This document shows positions 55,125-64,000 of a stretch of 64,000 nucleotides of DNA, in pieces. Source of the stretch: CAZIVP01 sp964542915 (lineage in GTDB: Bacteria > Calditrichota > Calditrichia > Calditrichales > Calditrichaceae); NCBI GenBank assembly GCA_964542915.1, contig CAZIVP010000004.1, positions 1 to 64,000 on the forward strand. Direction: 5' to 3'. The translations under genes and the position numbers were made by a program. The notes beneath the pieces are model-generated. The model was given only the letters and a program-made list of their open reading frames with translations. It had not been told where the DNA came from and did no database searches. The stretch's first letter is position 1, and every line of letters begins with the position of its first letter.

Positions 55125-55592
55125 TTGGAGTATATCTATTTATCGAAAGAAGGATTGGATAAACTCAAGCAAGAATTACATGAACTTAAATACAAAAAAC
55201 GTCCGACGGCTTCCCAGAAAGTAGCCACGGCAAGGGAACACGGCGATCTTAAAGAGAACGCCGAATACCACGCGGCCCGAGAAGAGCTCTCCATGATTGA
55301 AACCCGCGTTCAGAAATTACAGGATCGCATTGCACGGGCGCGCATCGTCGAGGAAGACGAAATAGACAACGAACACGTTTCAATCTTGAATACCGTGAAA
55401 GTTCAAGACTTGAAGACCAATAAGACTTTTTCCTACACCCTTGTTTCAGCGGATGAAGCCAATATTAAGGAGAAAAAAATATCCATCGCCTCGCCGGTTG
55501 GTCAGGGTCTGTTAAAAAAGAAAGTGGGCGAGGTTACTGAAATTAAAGTACCCGCAGGCGTTCTTAAATATAAAATTTTATCGATCTCGTGA
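55125..55592 (+). CDS. greA: Transcription elongation factor GreA
   Basis: Rescues backtracked RNA polymerase by stimulating transcript cleavage. The 155-residue protein has the coiled-coil tip 'REHGDLKENAEYHAAREELS', carrying the acidic residues used for cleavage, and the C-terminal FKBP-like domain 'SPVGQGLLKKKVGEVTEIKV'. The start is TTG at 55125, preceded by GAGAGGG. It follows rel by 75 bp. Confidence 0.96.
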   Translation: MEYIYLSKEGLDKLKQELHELKYKKRPTASQKVATAREHGDLKENAEYHAAREELSMIETRVQKLQDRIARARIVEEDEIDNEHVSILNTVKVQDLKTNKTFSYTLVSADEANIKEKKISIASPVGQGLLKKKVGEVTEIKVPAGVLKYKILSIS

Positions 55593-55656
55593 GGCGAAAC
55601 TTTTTATAGGCGCCTTCGTCCCTTTATTATAAACAGCCGACTTCAAGGGAGGAATA

Positions 55657-56376
55657 ATGAGTGATCAAAATACAGCCGCTGATGTAAAACGATTGTACCG
55701 TTCGCGAAGGGATCGAATGGTGGCCGGAGTTTGCGGCGGTTTCGCGGAGTATCTCAACATTGATCCTGTTCTGGTGCGCATCGGTTGGGTGATTATAACT
55801 CTGTTTGGCGGCATTGGTTTGCTCCTCTATATAGCAGGCGTCATCATAATTCCCGATGACCCCGAATATAAACACGTGGCTGAGCGGGAACGCCGCAGTA
55901 ATGATCGTTCTCTGTTTTGGGGCGCCCTTTTGCTTGTTCTCGGAATCGGACTGCTTTTACGACAATTAGGCTTTTTTTATCAGATCAATTTCTGGGAAAT
56001 TCCATGGCAATTTATATGGGCGGTTTTTTTAATTCTGTTGGGCGTCTTTCTTCTTTATAACCACGAAGTAAAAGGTACGGATACCGGACCAGCAGAGGAA
56101 AAAACGGCTTCTGATTCGGAAGCTTCCGGAGAAGATAAAGCTCAAACGCACGCGCACTCCAATGAAATCCATCGTTCCAAATCCAATCGTATGCTTGCAG
56201 GGGTATGTGCGGGTTTGGCGGATTATTTTAATCTTGACCCCACGCTGGTACGCCTGGGATACGTCATCCTTGTGCTGGCGTCAGCCGGTGTTGCAATCCT
56301 TGCCTATATCGTGATGATTATTGTTTTTCCTGAAGAAGATCAAGCGCATAGGTATAATATGGAGAGAAAATCCTGA
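55657..56376 (+). CDS. Protein with two PspC domains
   Basis: A 239-residue membrane protein with two PspC domains at about residues 8-68 ('RLYRSRRDRMVAGVCGGFAE') and 172-232 ('IHRSKSNRMLAGVCAGLADY'). Each ends in a hydrophobic segment. Between them are further membrane helices ('LFWGALLLVLGIGLLLRQLG') and an acidic linker. PspC proteins sense or signal envelope stress. The next gene, a LiaF-like membrane protein, starts within its stop (TGATG), so the two likely act together. Confidence 0.93.
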   Translation: MSDQNTAADVKRLYRSRRDRMVAGVCGGFAEYLNIDPVLVRIGWVIITLFGGIGLLLYIAGVIIIPDDPEYKHVAERERRSNDRSLFWGALLLVLGIGLLLRQLGFFYQINFWEIPWQFIWAVFLILLGVFLLYNHEVKGTDTGPAEEKTASDSEASGEDKAQTHAHSNEIHRSKSNRMLAGVCAGLADYFNLDPTLVRLGYVILVLASAGVAILAYIVMIIVFPEEDQAHRYNMERKS

Positions 56377-56888
56377 TGAAACGAAATATGATAGCCGGCT
56401 GGACCCTCATCATTCTTGGCGCGGTCATCATTCTCCATAACTACGGATGGTTCGAATTTTCCAGAGGATTTTTTATCGTTTTTGGCAGCTTGGCGCTGGG
56501 GATATTATTGTTCATAAAAGGTTTAACGCATCCTCGTAAAAAGGGCACGCTGTTAGGTTCTTTATTATTTTTTGCGGGCATTATACTGTTTTTAATGAAA
56601 TACGGATTTTTACCCATAAACGATCAATTAGGTATCGCCGGCTTATTTTTTTGCCTCGGAATCGCGAATCTTATTTATTTCGCGGTATCCAGACAAAGCG
56701 TTCAGAATATTACCTTTGGCATCATTTACCTTTTGATCGCCTTGCCTTTCATTATAAGCTATTACTATTTTTATCCGCCCTGGCGATTGAAAGACCTGTT
56801 CGAAACCTATTGGCCCGTTCTTCTCATTATTCTCGGATTGGGGGTTATGGCAGAAGGCGCTTTTAAAAAAATTGGTAAGGCTTCCTGA
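56376..56888 (+). CDS. LiaF-like/DUF5668-type membrane protein
   Basis: A 170-residue protein with about five to six membrane helices and little else: 'MIAGWTLIILGAVIILHNYG', 'LALGILLFIKGLTHPRKKG' and 'YWPVLLIILGLGVMAEGAF'. The repeated 'GW.LIILG' and 'WPVLLIILG' patterns are those of the small membrane domains found next to PspC and LiaF proteins. Start overlaps the stop of the PspC gene by one base. A role in envelope stress is inferred from the neighbour. Confidence 0.75.
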   Translation: MKRNMIAGWTLIILGAVIILHNYGWFEFSRGFFIVFGSLALGILLFIKGLTHPRKKGTLLGSLLFFAGIILFLMKYGFLPINDQLGIAGLFFCLGIANLIYFAVSRQSVQNITFGIIYLLIALPFIISYYYFYPPWRLKDLFETYWPVLLIILGLGVMAEGAFKKIGKAS

Positions 56889-56893
56889 CCGGT

Positions 56894-58153
56894 ATGAATA
56901 AAATTCAAGGAAGGATTCCACTCCCGGGCGATAAATCCATCTCGCATCGCTCCGCATTACTCGCGGCAATCATCGACGAAACTTCCCAATTTCATAACTT
57001 CAATTTGAATAACGATTGCAGATCAACGCTGCATTGCCTGAAACAACTCGGGGTACGATGGCAATTGCAAAATGATACGTTGCATGTTTCCGGCCTGCCG
57101 TTAGAAAACTGGCGCCCTTCGGATTCCGTTCTGGATGCGGCAAACTCAGGGACGACGGCTCGTCTGTTGAGCGGCTATCTCAGCAATCTAAGCTTTCCTA
57201 CGCAACTTGTTGGCGATGCTTCCCTTACACGCAGACCAATGAAACGCGTTATCGAACCGTTGTCCCAAATGGGCGCCCGGATTGAATCCAACAACGGTTT
57301 TCTTCCATTGACGTTCAAACCCGTTCATTCCCTCAAAGGAATCCAATATCGTCTTCCGGTGGCAAGCGCCCAGGTAAAATCCGCGCTCCTTCTGGCTGGT
57401 TTGTTCGCCGAGGAAGAGACGGAAGTCATCGAAACGATTCCCAGCCGGGATCACACCGAACGACTATTGAACTTAAAGACCGAAGATCATGTTAACGGCA
57501 GCCGGTCGATTTTCAGTTCGAAAAACCATAGCATTCCTAATATTTCGATGCCCATCCCGGGGGATTTTTCTTCGGCGGCTTTCTTTATTGCCGCAGCTTT
57601 GTTACTTAAAGGCTCGGAATTACGGATTGAACATGTTTCGCTCAATCCGACAAGAACGGGCTTGCTGGATATCCTTGCCGGAATGAATGCGCATATTGAG
57701 ATCGAACAATTACAGGATTATCCTGAACCTGCGGGCAATCTGGTGATAACATACGCGCCCCTTGTAAATACGGTGATTGATCAAACTCTGATTCCCAACA
57801 TCATTGATGAAATACCCATCCTGGCTGTTCTGGCAACGCGAGCGGAGGGAGCGTTTGAGTTACATGGAGCGGAAGAGCTGCGCTTTAAGGAGTCCGATCG
57901 GCTGCAAGTTATGGTGGATAATTTACGATCAATCGGCGTCAGCGTGGATTCTTTTCGTGATGGCATGGCCCTTACAGGCCCCCAAGCGCTCAAAGGAGGC
58001 CATGTTAAGACCCATGGCGATCATCGTATTGCCATGGCTTTTGCTATTGCCAATCTGCTGACGGATGAAACGATCGCCATTGACGACCGTCGCTGTGTGG
58101 AAATTTCATTTCCGGCATTTTGGGATATGCTCGATACAATCGTTAAACCTTAA
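56894..58153 (+). CDS. aroA: 3-phosphoshikimate 1-carboxyvinyltransferase (EPSP synthase)
   Basis: Sixth step of the shikimate pathway. The 419-residue protein has the N-terminal 'LPGDKSISHRSALLAAI', 'DAANSGTTARLLSGYLSN' with the PEP-binding loop, 'GDASLTRRPMKRVIEPLSQM' and the C-terminal 'LRFKESDRLQVMVDNLRSIG' and 'THGDHRIAMAFAIANLL'. All standard contact residues are present. It is 12 bp upstream of aroE, so the two pathway genes form a pair. Confidence 0.97.
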   Translation: MNKIQGRIPLPGDKSISHRSALLAAIIDETSQFHNFNLNNDCRSTLHCLKQLGVRWQLQNDTLHVSGLPLENWRPSDSVLDAANSGTTARLLSGYLSNLSFPTQLVGDASLTRRPMKRVIEPLSQMGARIESNNGFLPLTFKPVHSLKGIQYRLPVASAQVKSALLLAGLFAEEETEVIETIPSRDHTERLLNLKTEDHVNGSRSIFSSKNHSIPNISMPIPGDFSSAAFFIAAALLLKGSELRIEHVSLNPTRTGLLDILAGMNAHIEIEQLQDYPEPAGNLVITYAPLVNTVIDQTLIPNIIDEIPILAVLATRAEGAFELHGAEELRFKESDRLQVMVDNLRSIGVSVDSFRDGMALTGPQALKGGHVKTHGDHRIAMAFAIANLLTDETIAIDDRRCVEISFPAFWDMLDTIVKP

Positions 58154-58165
58154 TTGCAGTGAATC

Positions 58166-59017
58166 ATGGATACGACATACGGCATTATCGGGTTTCCCTT
58201 AAAACATACATTTTCACCCATTATCCACGAGCGCGCGATTCGCTATTACGGTTTGAAAGCCCGGTATAAACAATTTGAAATTCATCCTGAAAATTTTGAT
58301 CGAGAGATTCGGAAGTTAAAGCAAGAACAAATAAAAGGCTTCAACGTCACCATTCCATACAAACAACAAATTACAGCGCGGCTGGATTGGATTGATCCCA
58401 CGGCGCGCGCTATCGGCGCTGTTAACACGGTTCTGAAACAAGACGACCGGTGGTTCGGTTATAACACCGATTATCCGGGATTTCTGGCGCCCTTGCGTGA
58501 CTGTGATTGTCGTCCTGAAACGGTGGTTATGGTTGGTGCTGGCGGAGCGGCCCGCGCAGTCGCGTTTGGATTGATCGAAAGTTACGATTTAGAAAAATTT
58601 ATTATCGTTAACCGTACTGTGGATCGCGCCCGCATGCTGGCAGACGACCTCGAACAACATAACAAGAAGGTCCATCTGGTTGTCCATGATTTGGAGAATA
58701 TAAACGGGATAAATGAGAGTGTGGATTTGATTATCAACACTACTTCGGTGGGAATGGATGGAAATCAGAACGCCCTTCCTTTGGATCCTTTGCTCTGGCG
58801 CCATCCACAGACCATCGTTTACGATCTTATTTATAACCCGTCAAAGACCCCCTTATTGGAACGTGCCGAAAAGGAAGGTTTAGTGATCATTAACGGGTTA
58901 CCGATGTTAATTGAACAAGCTGCCGAGAGTTTCCGAATATGGACAGACAAATCGTGGCCGGAGGAACTTAAGAAAGAGATCGAAATGCTATTGAAAGCCG
59001 GCAATAAGAAGGAATAA
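58166..59017 (+). CDS. aroE: Shikimate dehydrogenase
   Basis: NADPH-dependent reduction of 3-dehydroshikimate. The 283-residue protein has the substrate site 'YGIIGFPLKHTFSPIIHERA' and 'GFNVTIPYKQQIT' with the catalytic Lys, 'GAVNTVLKQDDRWFGYNTDY', and the nucleotide fold 'VMVGAGGAARAVAFGLIES' with 'NRTVDRA'. Its C-terminal 'GLPMLIEQAAESFRIWT' is standard. Convergent with the Lon-type gene, 38 bp apart. Confidence 0.96.
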   Translation: MDTTYGIIGFPLKHTFSPIIHERAIRYYGLKARYKQFEIHPENFDREIRKLKQEQIKGFNVTIPYKQQITARLDWIDPTARAIGAVNTVLKQDDRWFGYNTDYPGFLAPLRDCDCRPETVVMVGAGGAARAVAFGLIESYDLEKFIIVNRTVDRARMLADDLEQHNKKVHLVVHDLENINGINESVDLIINTTSVGMDGNQNALPLDPLLWRHPQTIVYDLIYNPSKTPLLERAEKEGLVIINGLPMLIEQAAESFRIWTDKSWPEELKKEIEMLLKAGNKKE

Positions 59018-59055
59018 GCTCGAAAACGCCGGGATGGATTAGCAGAAATTGGGTT

Positions 59056-61506
59056 TCAATTATCTTCGTCGCTGTCGTTTTTCTCATTGGTTTTGTTGGC
59101 ATTAGCGCCCAAATTTTTGCGAAATTGCTGGGCGGTGCGCGCGAATTCGATTAATTGTTGACGTACCCTTTCAAAAACCGAATTATCCGTAAAGCTGCCG
59201 TCTTTGTGTTCAATTCCGCATGGCACAGCGGTTAGGATACGCATGCCGTCTTCGATCGAATCCACTGCCCAAATGTTGAATTTTTTTTCTTCAACGGCCC
59301 GGACGATTTCGTTATCCAGAAGAAGATTTTGAATATTGGCTTTGGGGATAATGACGCCCTGGTCGCCGGAAAGGCCCCGACTGCGGCACACGCGATAAAA
59401 GCCTTCGATCTTTTCATTAACACCGCCAATGGCCTGTACTTCGCCTTTCTGGTTGACCGAACCGGTTACGGCGATGCCCTGCTTAATGGGTATATTTGAG
59501 AGGGAAGATAGCAGGCCGTAGAGTTCTGCGCAGGAGGCGCTATCTCCGTCAACCCGGCCGTAACTTTGTTCAAATGTGATTGAAGCCGAGAACGAAAGCG
59601 GCATGTTTTTCCCGAATCGATTGGAAAAGTAACCGCTGAGGGTCAACATTCCCTTGTCATGAATGTTTCCGCTCATTTTGGCTTCGCGTTCTATATTGAT
59701 AATGCCGCGGCTGCCGATAAACGTGTTGATCGTAATTTTGGAGGGTCGTCCGAACCGATAATCTCCCAGATTATAGATAACCAGACCATTAATTTGGCCT
59801 ACGGTTTTACCGCTGACATCCACGTCCAAAACTTGTTCGGTAATGGCTTCGTGCACTTTCTCTTCCGATAAATTATGGCGATATCGTTTTTGTTCAATAG
59901 CCTTGGTTACATCGCGTCTGGAAACCCGTTTACGGCGGCTTTTTTGGGCCCAGAACGAGGATTCCCGAATGATTTTGACCAATTCGCCAAATTGAATAGA
60001 GAGCTTTTTTTGATGATCTGCGATGCGGTACCCATACTCGATAACGGCCGCCACGCCCTCTTTGTCAAAGTGTTTTAGTCCTTCCTCTTTAACAACACGG
60101 GCTATGAACTGAACATATTTTTCAACGGTTTTTGAGGTTCCTTTCACCCGGTTGTCGAAATCGGCCCGTACTTTAAAGATTTTCCGGAACTCTTCATCAT
60201 AATTGTAAAGAATGTGATAAACATGAGGAGAGCCGATCAATATTACTTTCAGTTGTAAGGGAATGGAAGCCGGACGCAACGCCGTCGATGTTGAAAATCC
60301 GTATAACTCGTTAATATCCTCGGTGCGCAGTTTCCCGGAACGCAACGCCCTTTTCAATGCTTCGTATGCAAACGGCTGTTTTAATAATTGATTGGCCTCC
60401 AGCATCAGATAGCCGCCGTTGGCCATCAGCAGGCTACCCGGCTTGATCATGGTATAGTCAGTGTAAACAAATCCCTGAAATGCACGTTTTTCGATGCGGC
60501 CGAATAAATTATTATATGTCGGATTCGTCTCATAAATGACGGGAGCGCCTTCTTGTTGAGAATTGTCGCGGACAACGTTGACCTGATATTTATTTAAGCG
60601 GTATGGTAAGCCTCCCTGATTGTTATCCGATACTTCCTGTTTTGCTTCGGATCCGGAACCGATCAACTCCTGTACATTATTGACAATGTTTTCGGAGGCA
60701 TTGTCCAAATACTGTTTCACATCCTTGCAATGATGGTATTTTTCTCGCACCGGCTCAAAATGATTGTTGACAACGTATTGAGCGACCTCTTTATTTAGTT
60801 TTTCAAGCTTGTCCTGCATGGAACGATCCAGATGATTGGCGCGCCGTACCACTTCCTGAATCCGTTTCTGCACGTAATTCATATTTTGAGTGATTTTTTG
60901 CTGTTCTTCGTCCGTAAGCTCTTGCAGTTTTTTAGAATCGATCTCTTCGCCGTTCTTTAATGGCACCGTTACAAAGCCCATGGTGGAGCTTTTAATTTGG
61001 ATATCCATTGAAAGGGCTTCTTTTTCCAGATTCGTAAACAGATTTTGTTTCTCGGTTTGTATTTTCTCAAGAATTTCGTTCTTTCGGTTAAGATAATTCT
61101 TTGATTCGAATGCTTTGAGCAAATCGTTTTTTAAAGTCGAAATCAGGCGATGCATATCATCCCGAAACTCGCATGCCATACCGGATGGTAACTGTAAGGC
61201 CTGCGGCTCATCGGGATTTTTAAAATGATAGACATAAACCCAGTCCGGAGGGTCGGGGCGCTTGCCCGCCATTTCATTTAATAAATCCTGAACGATGGTC
61301 GTACGGCCTGTACCGTAATTGCCGGTTACAAATAGATTATAACCGGAGTCGTCAATCTCAAGTGCGAACGTAACGGATAATACCGCTCTATCCTGACCAA
61401 TGACGGTTGATAGGGCCGTTACTTCTTCGGTTGTTTCGAACGGGAATTTGCTTACATCTACGTTTTTAGATAAGTACTTGGGGTCAACATCGCATTTTCT
61501 ATACAT
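59056..61506 (-). CDS. Lon-family ATP-dependent protease (LonB/YcbZ-like)
   Basis: An 816-residue protease-ATPase unlike classical LonA: it has no N-terminal LAN domain. Walker A is 'VTGNYGTGRTTIVQDLL' near the N-terminus, followed by a coiled-coil insertion (~residues 110-290, 'NRKNEILEKIQTEKQNLF') and a second AAA portion with 'LLMANGGYLMLEANQLL' (Walker B). The C-terminal Lon proteolytic domain has catalytic Ser656 ('DGDSASCAELYGLLSSL') and Lys699 ('IGGVNEKIEGFY'). The tail is acidic. Such proteins are usually cytosolic and stress-related. Single gene. Confidence 0.93.
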   Translation of the reverse strand: MYRKCDVDPKYLSKNVDVSKFPFETTEEVTALSTVIGQDRAVLSVTFALEIDDSGYNLFVTGNYGTGRTTIVQDLLNEMAGKRPDPPDWVYVYHFKNPDEPQALQLPSGMACEFRDDMHRLISTLKNDLLKAFESKNYLNRKNEILEKIQTEKQNLFTNLEKEALSMDIQIKSSTMGFVTVPLKNGEEIDSKKLQELTDEEQQKITQNMNYVQKRIQEVVRRANHLDRSMQDKLEKLNKEVAQYVVNNHFEPVREKYHHCKDVKQYLDNASENIVNNVQELIGSGSEAKQEVSDNNQGGLPYRLNKYQVNVVRDNSQQEGAPVIYETNPTYNNLFGRIEKRAFQGFVYTDYTMIKPGSLLMANGGYLMLEANQLLKQPFAYEALKRALRSGKLRTEDINELYGFSTSTALRPASIPLQLKVILIGSPHVYHILYNYDEEFRKIFKVRADFDNRVKGTSKTVEKYVQFIARVVKEEGLKHFDKEGVAAVIEYGYRIADHQKKLSIQFGELVKIIRESSFWAQKSRRKRVSRRDVTKAIEQKRYRHNLSEEKVHEAITEQVLDVDVSGKTVGQINGLVIYNLGDYRFGRPSKITINTFIGSRGIINIEREAKMSGNIHDKGMLTLSGYFSNRFGKNMPLSFSASITFEQSYGRVDGDSASCAELYGLLSSLSNIPIKQGIAVTGSVNQKGEVQAIGGVNEKIEGFYRVCRSRGLSGDQGVIIPKANIQNLLLDNEIVRAVEEKKFNIWAVDSIEDGMRILTAVPCGIEHKDGSFTDNSVFERVRQQLIEFARTAQQFRKNLGANANKTNEKNDSDEDN

Positions 61507-61828
61507 TGGAAGGGGTCTCCTTTAATATCAAATAATATATCTCAAGTTAAAAAGTAGTAAACATCAAACAAAATAAATCCTTAAGACCATGACAGATAAG
61601 AAGGGTAGTGAACACAGCGATTCCAATTTTCAGTAAGACGCCATGGCCGGAGGTGAATGCGCCTGCTATTTATGGCTATAACCTGACAGCCAGTAGCGTC
61701 GTAATGGTTGCCTTCATTTATAAATAATACGATTCTTTTATTTTTATTTTCTGGATAATTTCTTTAGATTTTAAATTTGTATTCATTTGAATGCATATAA
61801 TTCAGGATAAAATAAAGGGTTTTTTGTT
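61507..61828. other. 322-bp divergent intergenic region
   Basis: It lies between the starts of the Lon-type (minus) and M14 (plus) genes, so it should hold two promoters. It is AT-rich at both ends. I see no hairpin or repeat that stands out. Confidence 0.5.
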
Positions 61829-64000
61829 GTGCAATTTCGTAAAATCAATTTTTTAATCCCTCTTCTATTGGCGTTATTTACCATTGGTTTATCGCAAGAT
61901 CAGAAGACGATCAAGACGCCTCAACAGTATTATAACTTTAAGCCCGGGAGCAATGGACGCTTAATCGATTATGCTTCTTTAATAGGTTATTTAACCGAGC
62001 TCAGCGAAGCTTCGCCACGTTCTAAATTGTTGAAGATCGGTGAATCGCCTTTGGGCAGGAATATCTATATCAATTTTATTTCTTCCGCAGAAAATATCGC
62101 TCGTTTAAATGAACTGAAAGCCATGAACCGGGAATTGGCGTTAAACGCCGATCTAAAGAATACGGAACTGGATACAATCCTTAGAAGCGGAAAAGTGTTT
62201 GTTCTGGCGACCATGTCAATGCACTCCAATGAAGTCGGACCCTCCCAGGCCGTCCCGCTCATTGCACATGAACTGGTTACAACGCAGGAGCGGGACAAAC
62301 TACATTGGTTGGAAGCGACCGTCCTCATGCTGGTGCCCTGTCATAATCCCGATGGCATGGATATGGTGGTTGAACACTATGAAAAATATAAGGGTACAAA
62401 ATACGAAGGTAGCTCCCTGCCGGGTGTTTATCATAAATATGTTGGTCATGATAACAATAGAGATTTTGTAACCCTAACACAAAGCGATACGAGAGCCATT
62501 GCCGATATTTATAATCGGGATTGGTTCCCGCAAGTAATGGTAGAAAAGCATCAAATGGGTATGACCGGACCTCGCTATTTTGCGCCGCCTATGCATGATC
62601 CCATTTCTGAGCATATCGATGCCCGGCTTTGGAACTGGACCTGGATTTTCGGCTCCAATATCGTTAAAGATATGACACATCAGGGTCTGAGCGGCGTTTC
62701 TCAACACTATCTGTTTGACGACTACTGGCCCGGCTCCACCGAAACGTGTGTCTGGAAAAATGTGATAGGTATGTTGACGGAATGCGCAAGCGCCAAATAC
62801 GCGACGCCGGTCTTTGTGGAGCCGGAAGAATTAAAAGTATACGGCAAAGGCTTAGCCGAATATAAGAAAAGCATTAATATGGTTAAACCCTGGCCCGGAG
62901 GCTGGTGGGGTTTGGATGATATTGTTGAATATGAATTGGCATCAACCTGGTCCGTTTTAAAAACGGCCGCCTTACATAAAGAGGCGATTTTAAAGGTGCG
63001 GAGTGAGTTGTGCAAAGATGCGGTTCGCAGAGGCAAAACGAATAAGCCGTATTATTATGCCATACCGCTGGATCAACACGACGAAAGCGAACTGGTGCAA
63101 CTCCTGGAACTGTTAAAAAGGCATGGTATTGATATTTACAGGCTGAATAAAGACATGACCATAGAAGGACGTGCTTATCGACATGGGGATATTTTCATTC
63201 CGCTCGCCCAACCATTTCGTCCGTTTCTGAAAGAGGTTATGGAGCGCCAATATTATCCGGAACGCCATTACACACCCGATGGAGAATTGATCAAACCTTA
63301 TGATATTACGAGCTGGTCATTACCGCTCCATCGCGGTATAGATGTTTATAAAATTGAAACAGAATCCGGATTAAAGGCTCATCTTTCCAAAAGCGAACGT
63401 CCATTGTTTGTGAAAAAACCGACACCTGATTCCTTCCGGTTCGCCGTATTTTCCCCACAATTGAACGAAAGCTATAAGGCTGCCTTTTCGGCGCTTGAGA
63501 AAGGTTTACGGGTGGAGCGTCTGCTTGAGGAGTCAGTGATATCCGGAGAGCGAATGCCTGTGGGAAGTATCGTGATTTTTCCCGAAGGCAACATAGAGAC
63601 ATTCAAAAAATTGTCGGCTGAGCTCAACATTTCGCCGAATTTCGTACAAAGTAACCTGAATTTATCTACGGAAACGCTCCGTTTGCCTTCCATCGGTGTG
63701 GTCGCTTCCTATTTTCATGATATGGATGCCGGATGGACGCGATTTGTATTCGACCGGTATCATATCAGTTACGAGGTCATTCGGCCTTCTCAATTTAAGG
63801 ATACAGACTTAACCGACCGTTTTGATCTGATTCTTTTCCCCGATGAACAAAAATCCATTTTGCTTGAAGGCAAATGGAAATCCGAAGATGAATATTATAT
63901 CAGTAGCTATCCGCCTGAGTTTACAGAAGGTATGGAAGAGGATGGCCTAAATAATCTAATCAAATTTATACAGGATGGTGGGCGCGTCCTCTCCTGGGGC
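61829..64000 (+). CDS. Exported M14-family zinc carboxypeptidase (cut by window end)
   Basis: The frame is open for 724 codons to the end of the window. The start is GTG at 61829 with AAGGG about 10 bp upstream, giving a signal peptide ('INFLIPLLLALFTIGLSQDQ'). The zinc site starts as HxxE in 'MSMHSNEVGPSQ', then 'VPCHNPDGMDMV' and 'VGHDNNRDFVTLTQSDTR' (substrate Asn-Arg block) and a third-ligand candidate in 'VEKHQMGMTGPRYF'. This matches large secreted M14 peptidases of FCB-group bacteria, which are often followed by further domains. The C-terminal part, including the catalytic Glu region and any sorting tail, cannot be fully checked. Confidence 0.9.
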   Translation, partial: MQFRKINFLIPLLLALFTIGLSQDQKTIKTPQQYYNFKPGSNGRLIDYASLIGYLTELSEASPRSKLLKIGESPLGRNIYINFISSAENIARLNELKAMNRELALNADLKNTELDTILRSGKVFVLATMSMHSNEVGPSQAVPLIAHELVTTQERDKLHWLEATVLMLVPCHNPDGMDMVVEHYEKYKGTKYEGSSLPGVYHKYVGHDNNRDFVTLTQSDTRAIADIYNRDWFPQVMVEKHQMGMTGPRYFAPPMHDPISEHIDARLWNWTWIFGSNIVKDMTHQGLSGVSQHYLFDDYWPGSTETCVWKNVIGMLTECASAKYATPVFVEPEELKVYGKGLAEYKKSINMVKPWPGGWWGLDDIVEYELASTWSVLKTAALHKEAILKVRSELCKDAVRRGKTNKPYYYAIPLDQHDESELVQLLELLKRHGIDIYRLNKDMTIEGRAYRHGDIFIPLAQPFRPFLKEVMERQYYPERHYTPDGELIKPYDITSWSLPLHRGIDVYKIETESGLKAHLSKSERPLFVKKPTPDSFRFAVFSPQLNESYKAAFSALEKGLRVERLLEESVISGERMPVGSIVIFPEGNIETFKKLSAELNISPNFVQSNLNLSTETLRLPSIGVVASYFHDMDAGWTRFVFDRYHISYEVIRPSQFKDTDLTDRFDLILFPDEQKSILLEGKWKSEDEYYISSYPPEFTEGMEEDGLNNLIKFIQDGGRVLSWG

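Overview
The window is a 64 kb chromosomal piece from a Gram-negative bacterium that I place in the FCB superphylum, most likely near Calditrichaeota or Ignavibacteria. The reasons are large secreted proteins ending in a 'NYPNPFN' carboxy-terminal sorting/FlgD-like domain, very large multihaem cytochromes, RND metal efflux, lipoproteins, and a Bacteroidetes-style Y1 transposase. The lineage is inferred from protein style alone; no rRNA is present.

Layout. 1-3.5 kb: a minus-strand arsenic operon (arsR, arsC, two CxxC thioredoxin-like proteins, an ArsP-type permease, ACR3 cut by the window edge). 4.8-6.4 kb: a soluble histidine kinase and an RsbW-type ATPase. 6.5-13.6 kb: metabolic and RNA-modification genes (acyl-CoA dehydrogenase, pncB, mtaB-miaB, an MBL-fold nuclease-like protein). 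13.8-22.1 kb: an accessory strip with a deleted IS1380-family element, a secreted-protein pseudogene carrying three separate lesions, a YfcC-type transporter, and a Y1 transposase between two 227-bp direct repeats.

22.2-28.2 kb: an aldo/keto reductase, then an operon of Rieske protein, b6-type cytochrome b, a 12-haem and a 10-haem cytochrome c. No cytochrome c1 or f is present. This is the best candidate for a poorly described system: a quinol-oxidising bc core wired to large multihaem cytochromes. 28.8-32.2 kb: two secreted proteins on the minus strand (one with a sorting domain, one with WG repeats).

32.6-47.4 kb: a copper/silver-type resistance region. It holds a small membrane protein, TolC-like, CusB-like (three tandem metal-binding domains) and CusA-like RND parts, a PII-like regulator, CcmF, a CpxP/Spy-like protein, a SHOCT protein, a CPH-type P1B ATPase, a DUF302 protein, a lipoprotein and a Met-rich periplasmic protein. 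The two gene blocks in this region are each preceded by a nearly identical 16-bp palindrome and, about 100-130 bp further down, by a sigma-54-like -24/-12 element. This suggests shared control by an enhancer-binding protein.

47.6-64 kb: mostly housekeeping genes: yicC, gmk, coaB (with an unusual N-terminus), type-4 uracil-DNA glycosylase, dnaB, rel, greA, a PspC protein, a LiaF-like membrane protein, aroA, aroE, a Lon-family protease (minus strand) and an M14 carboxypeptidase running off the end. I found no tRNA, rRNA or CRISPR array.
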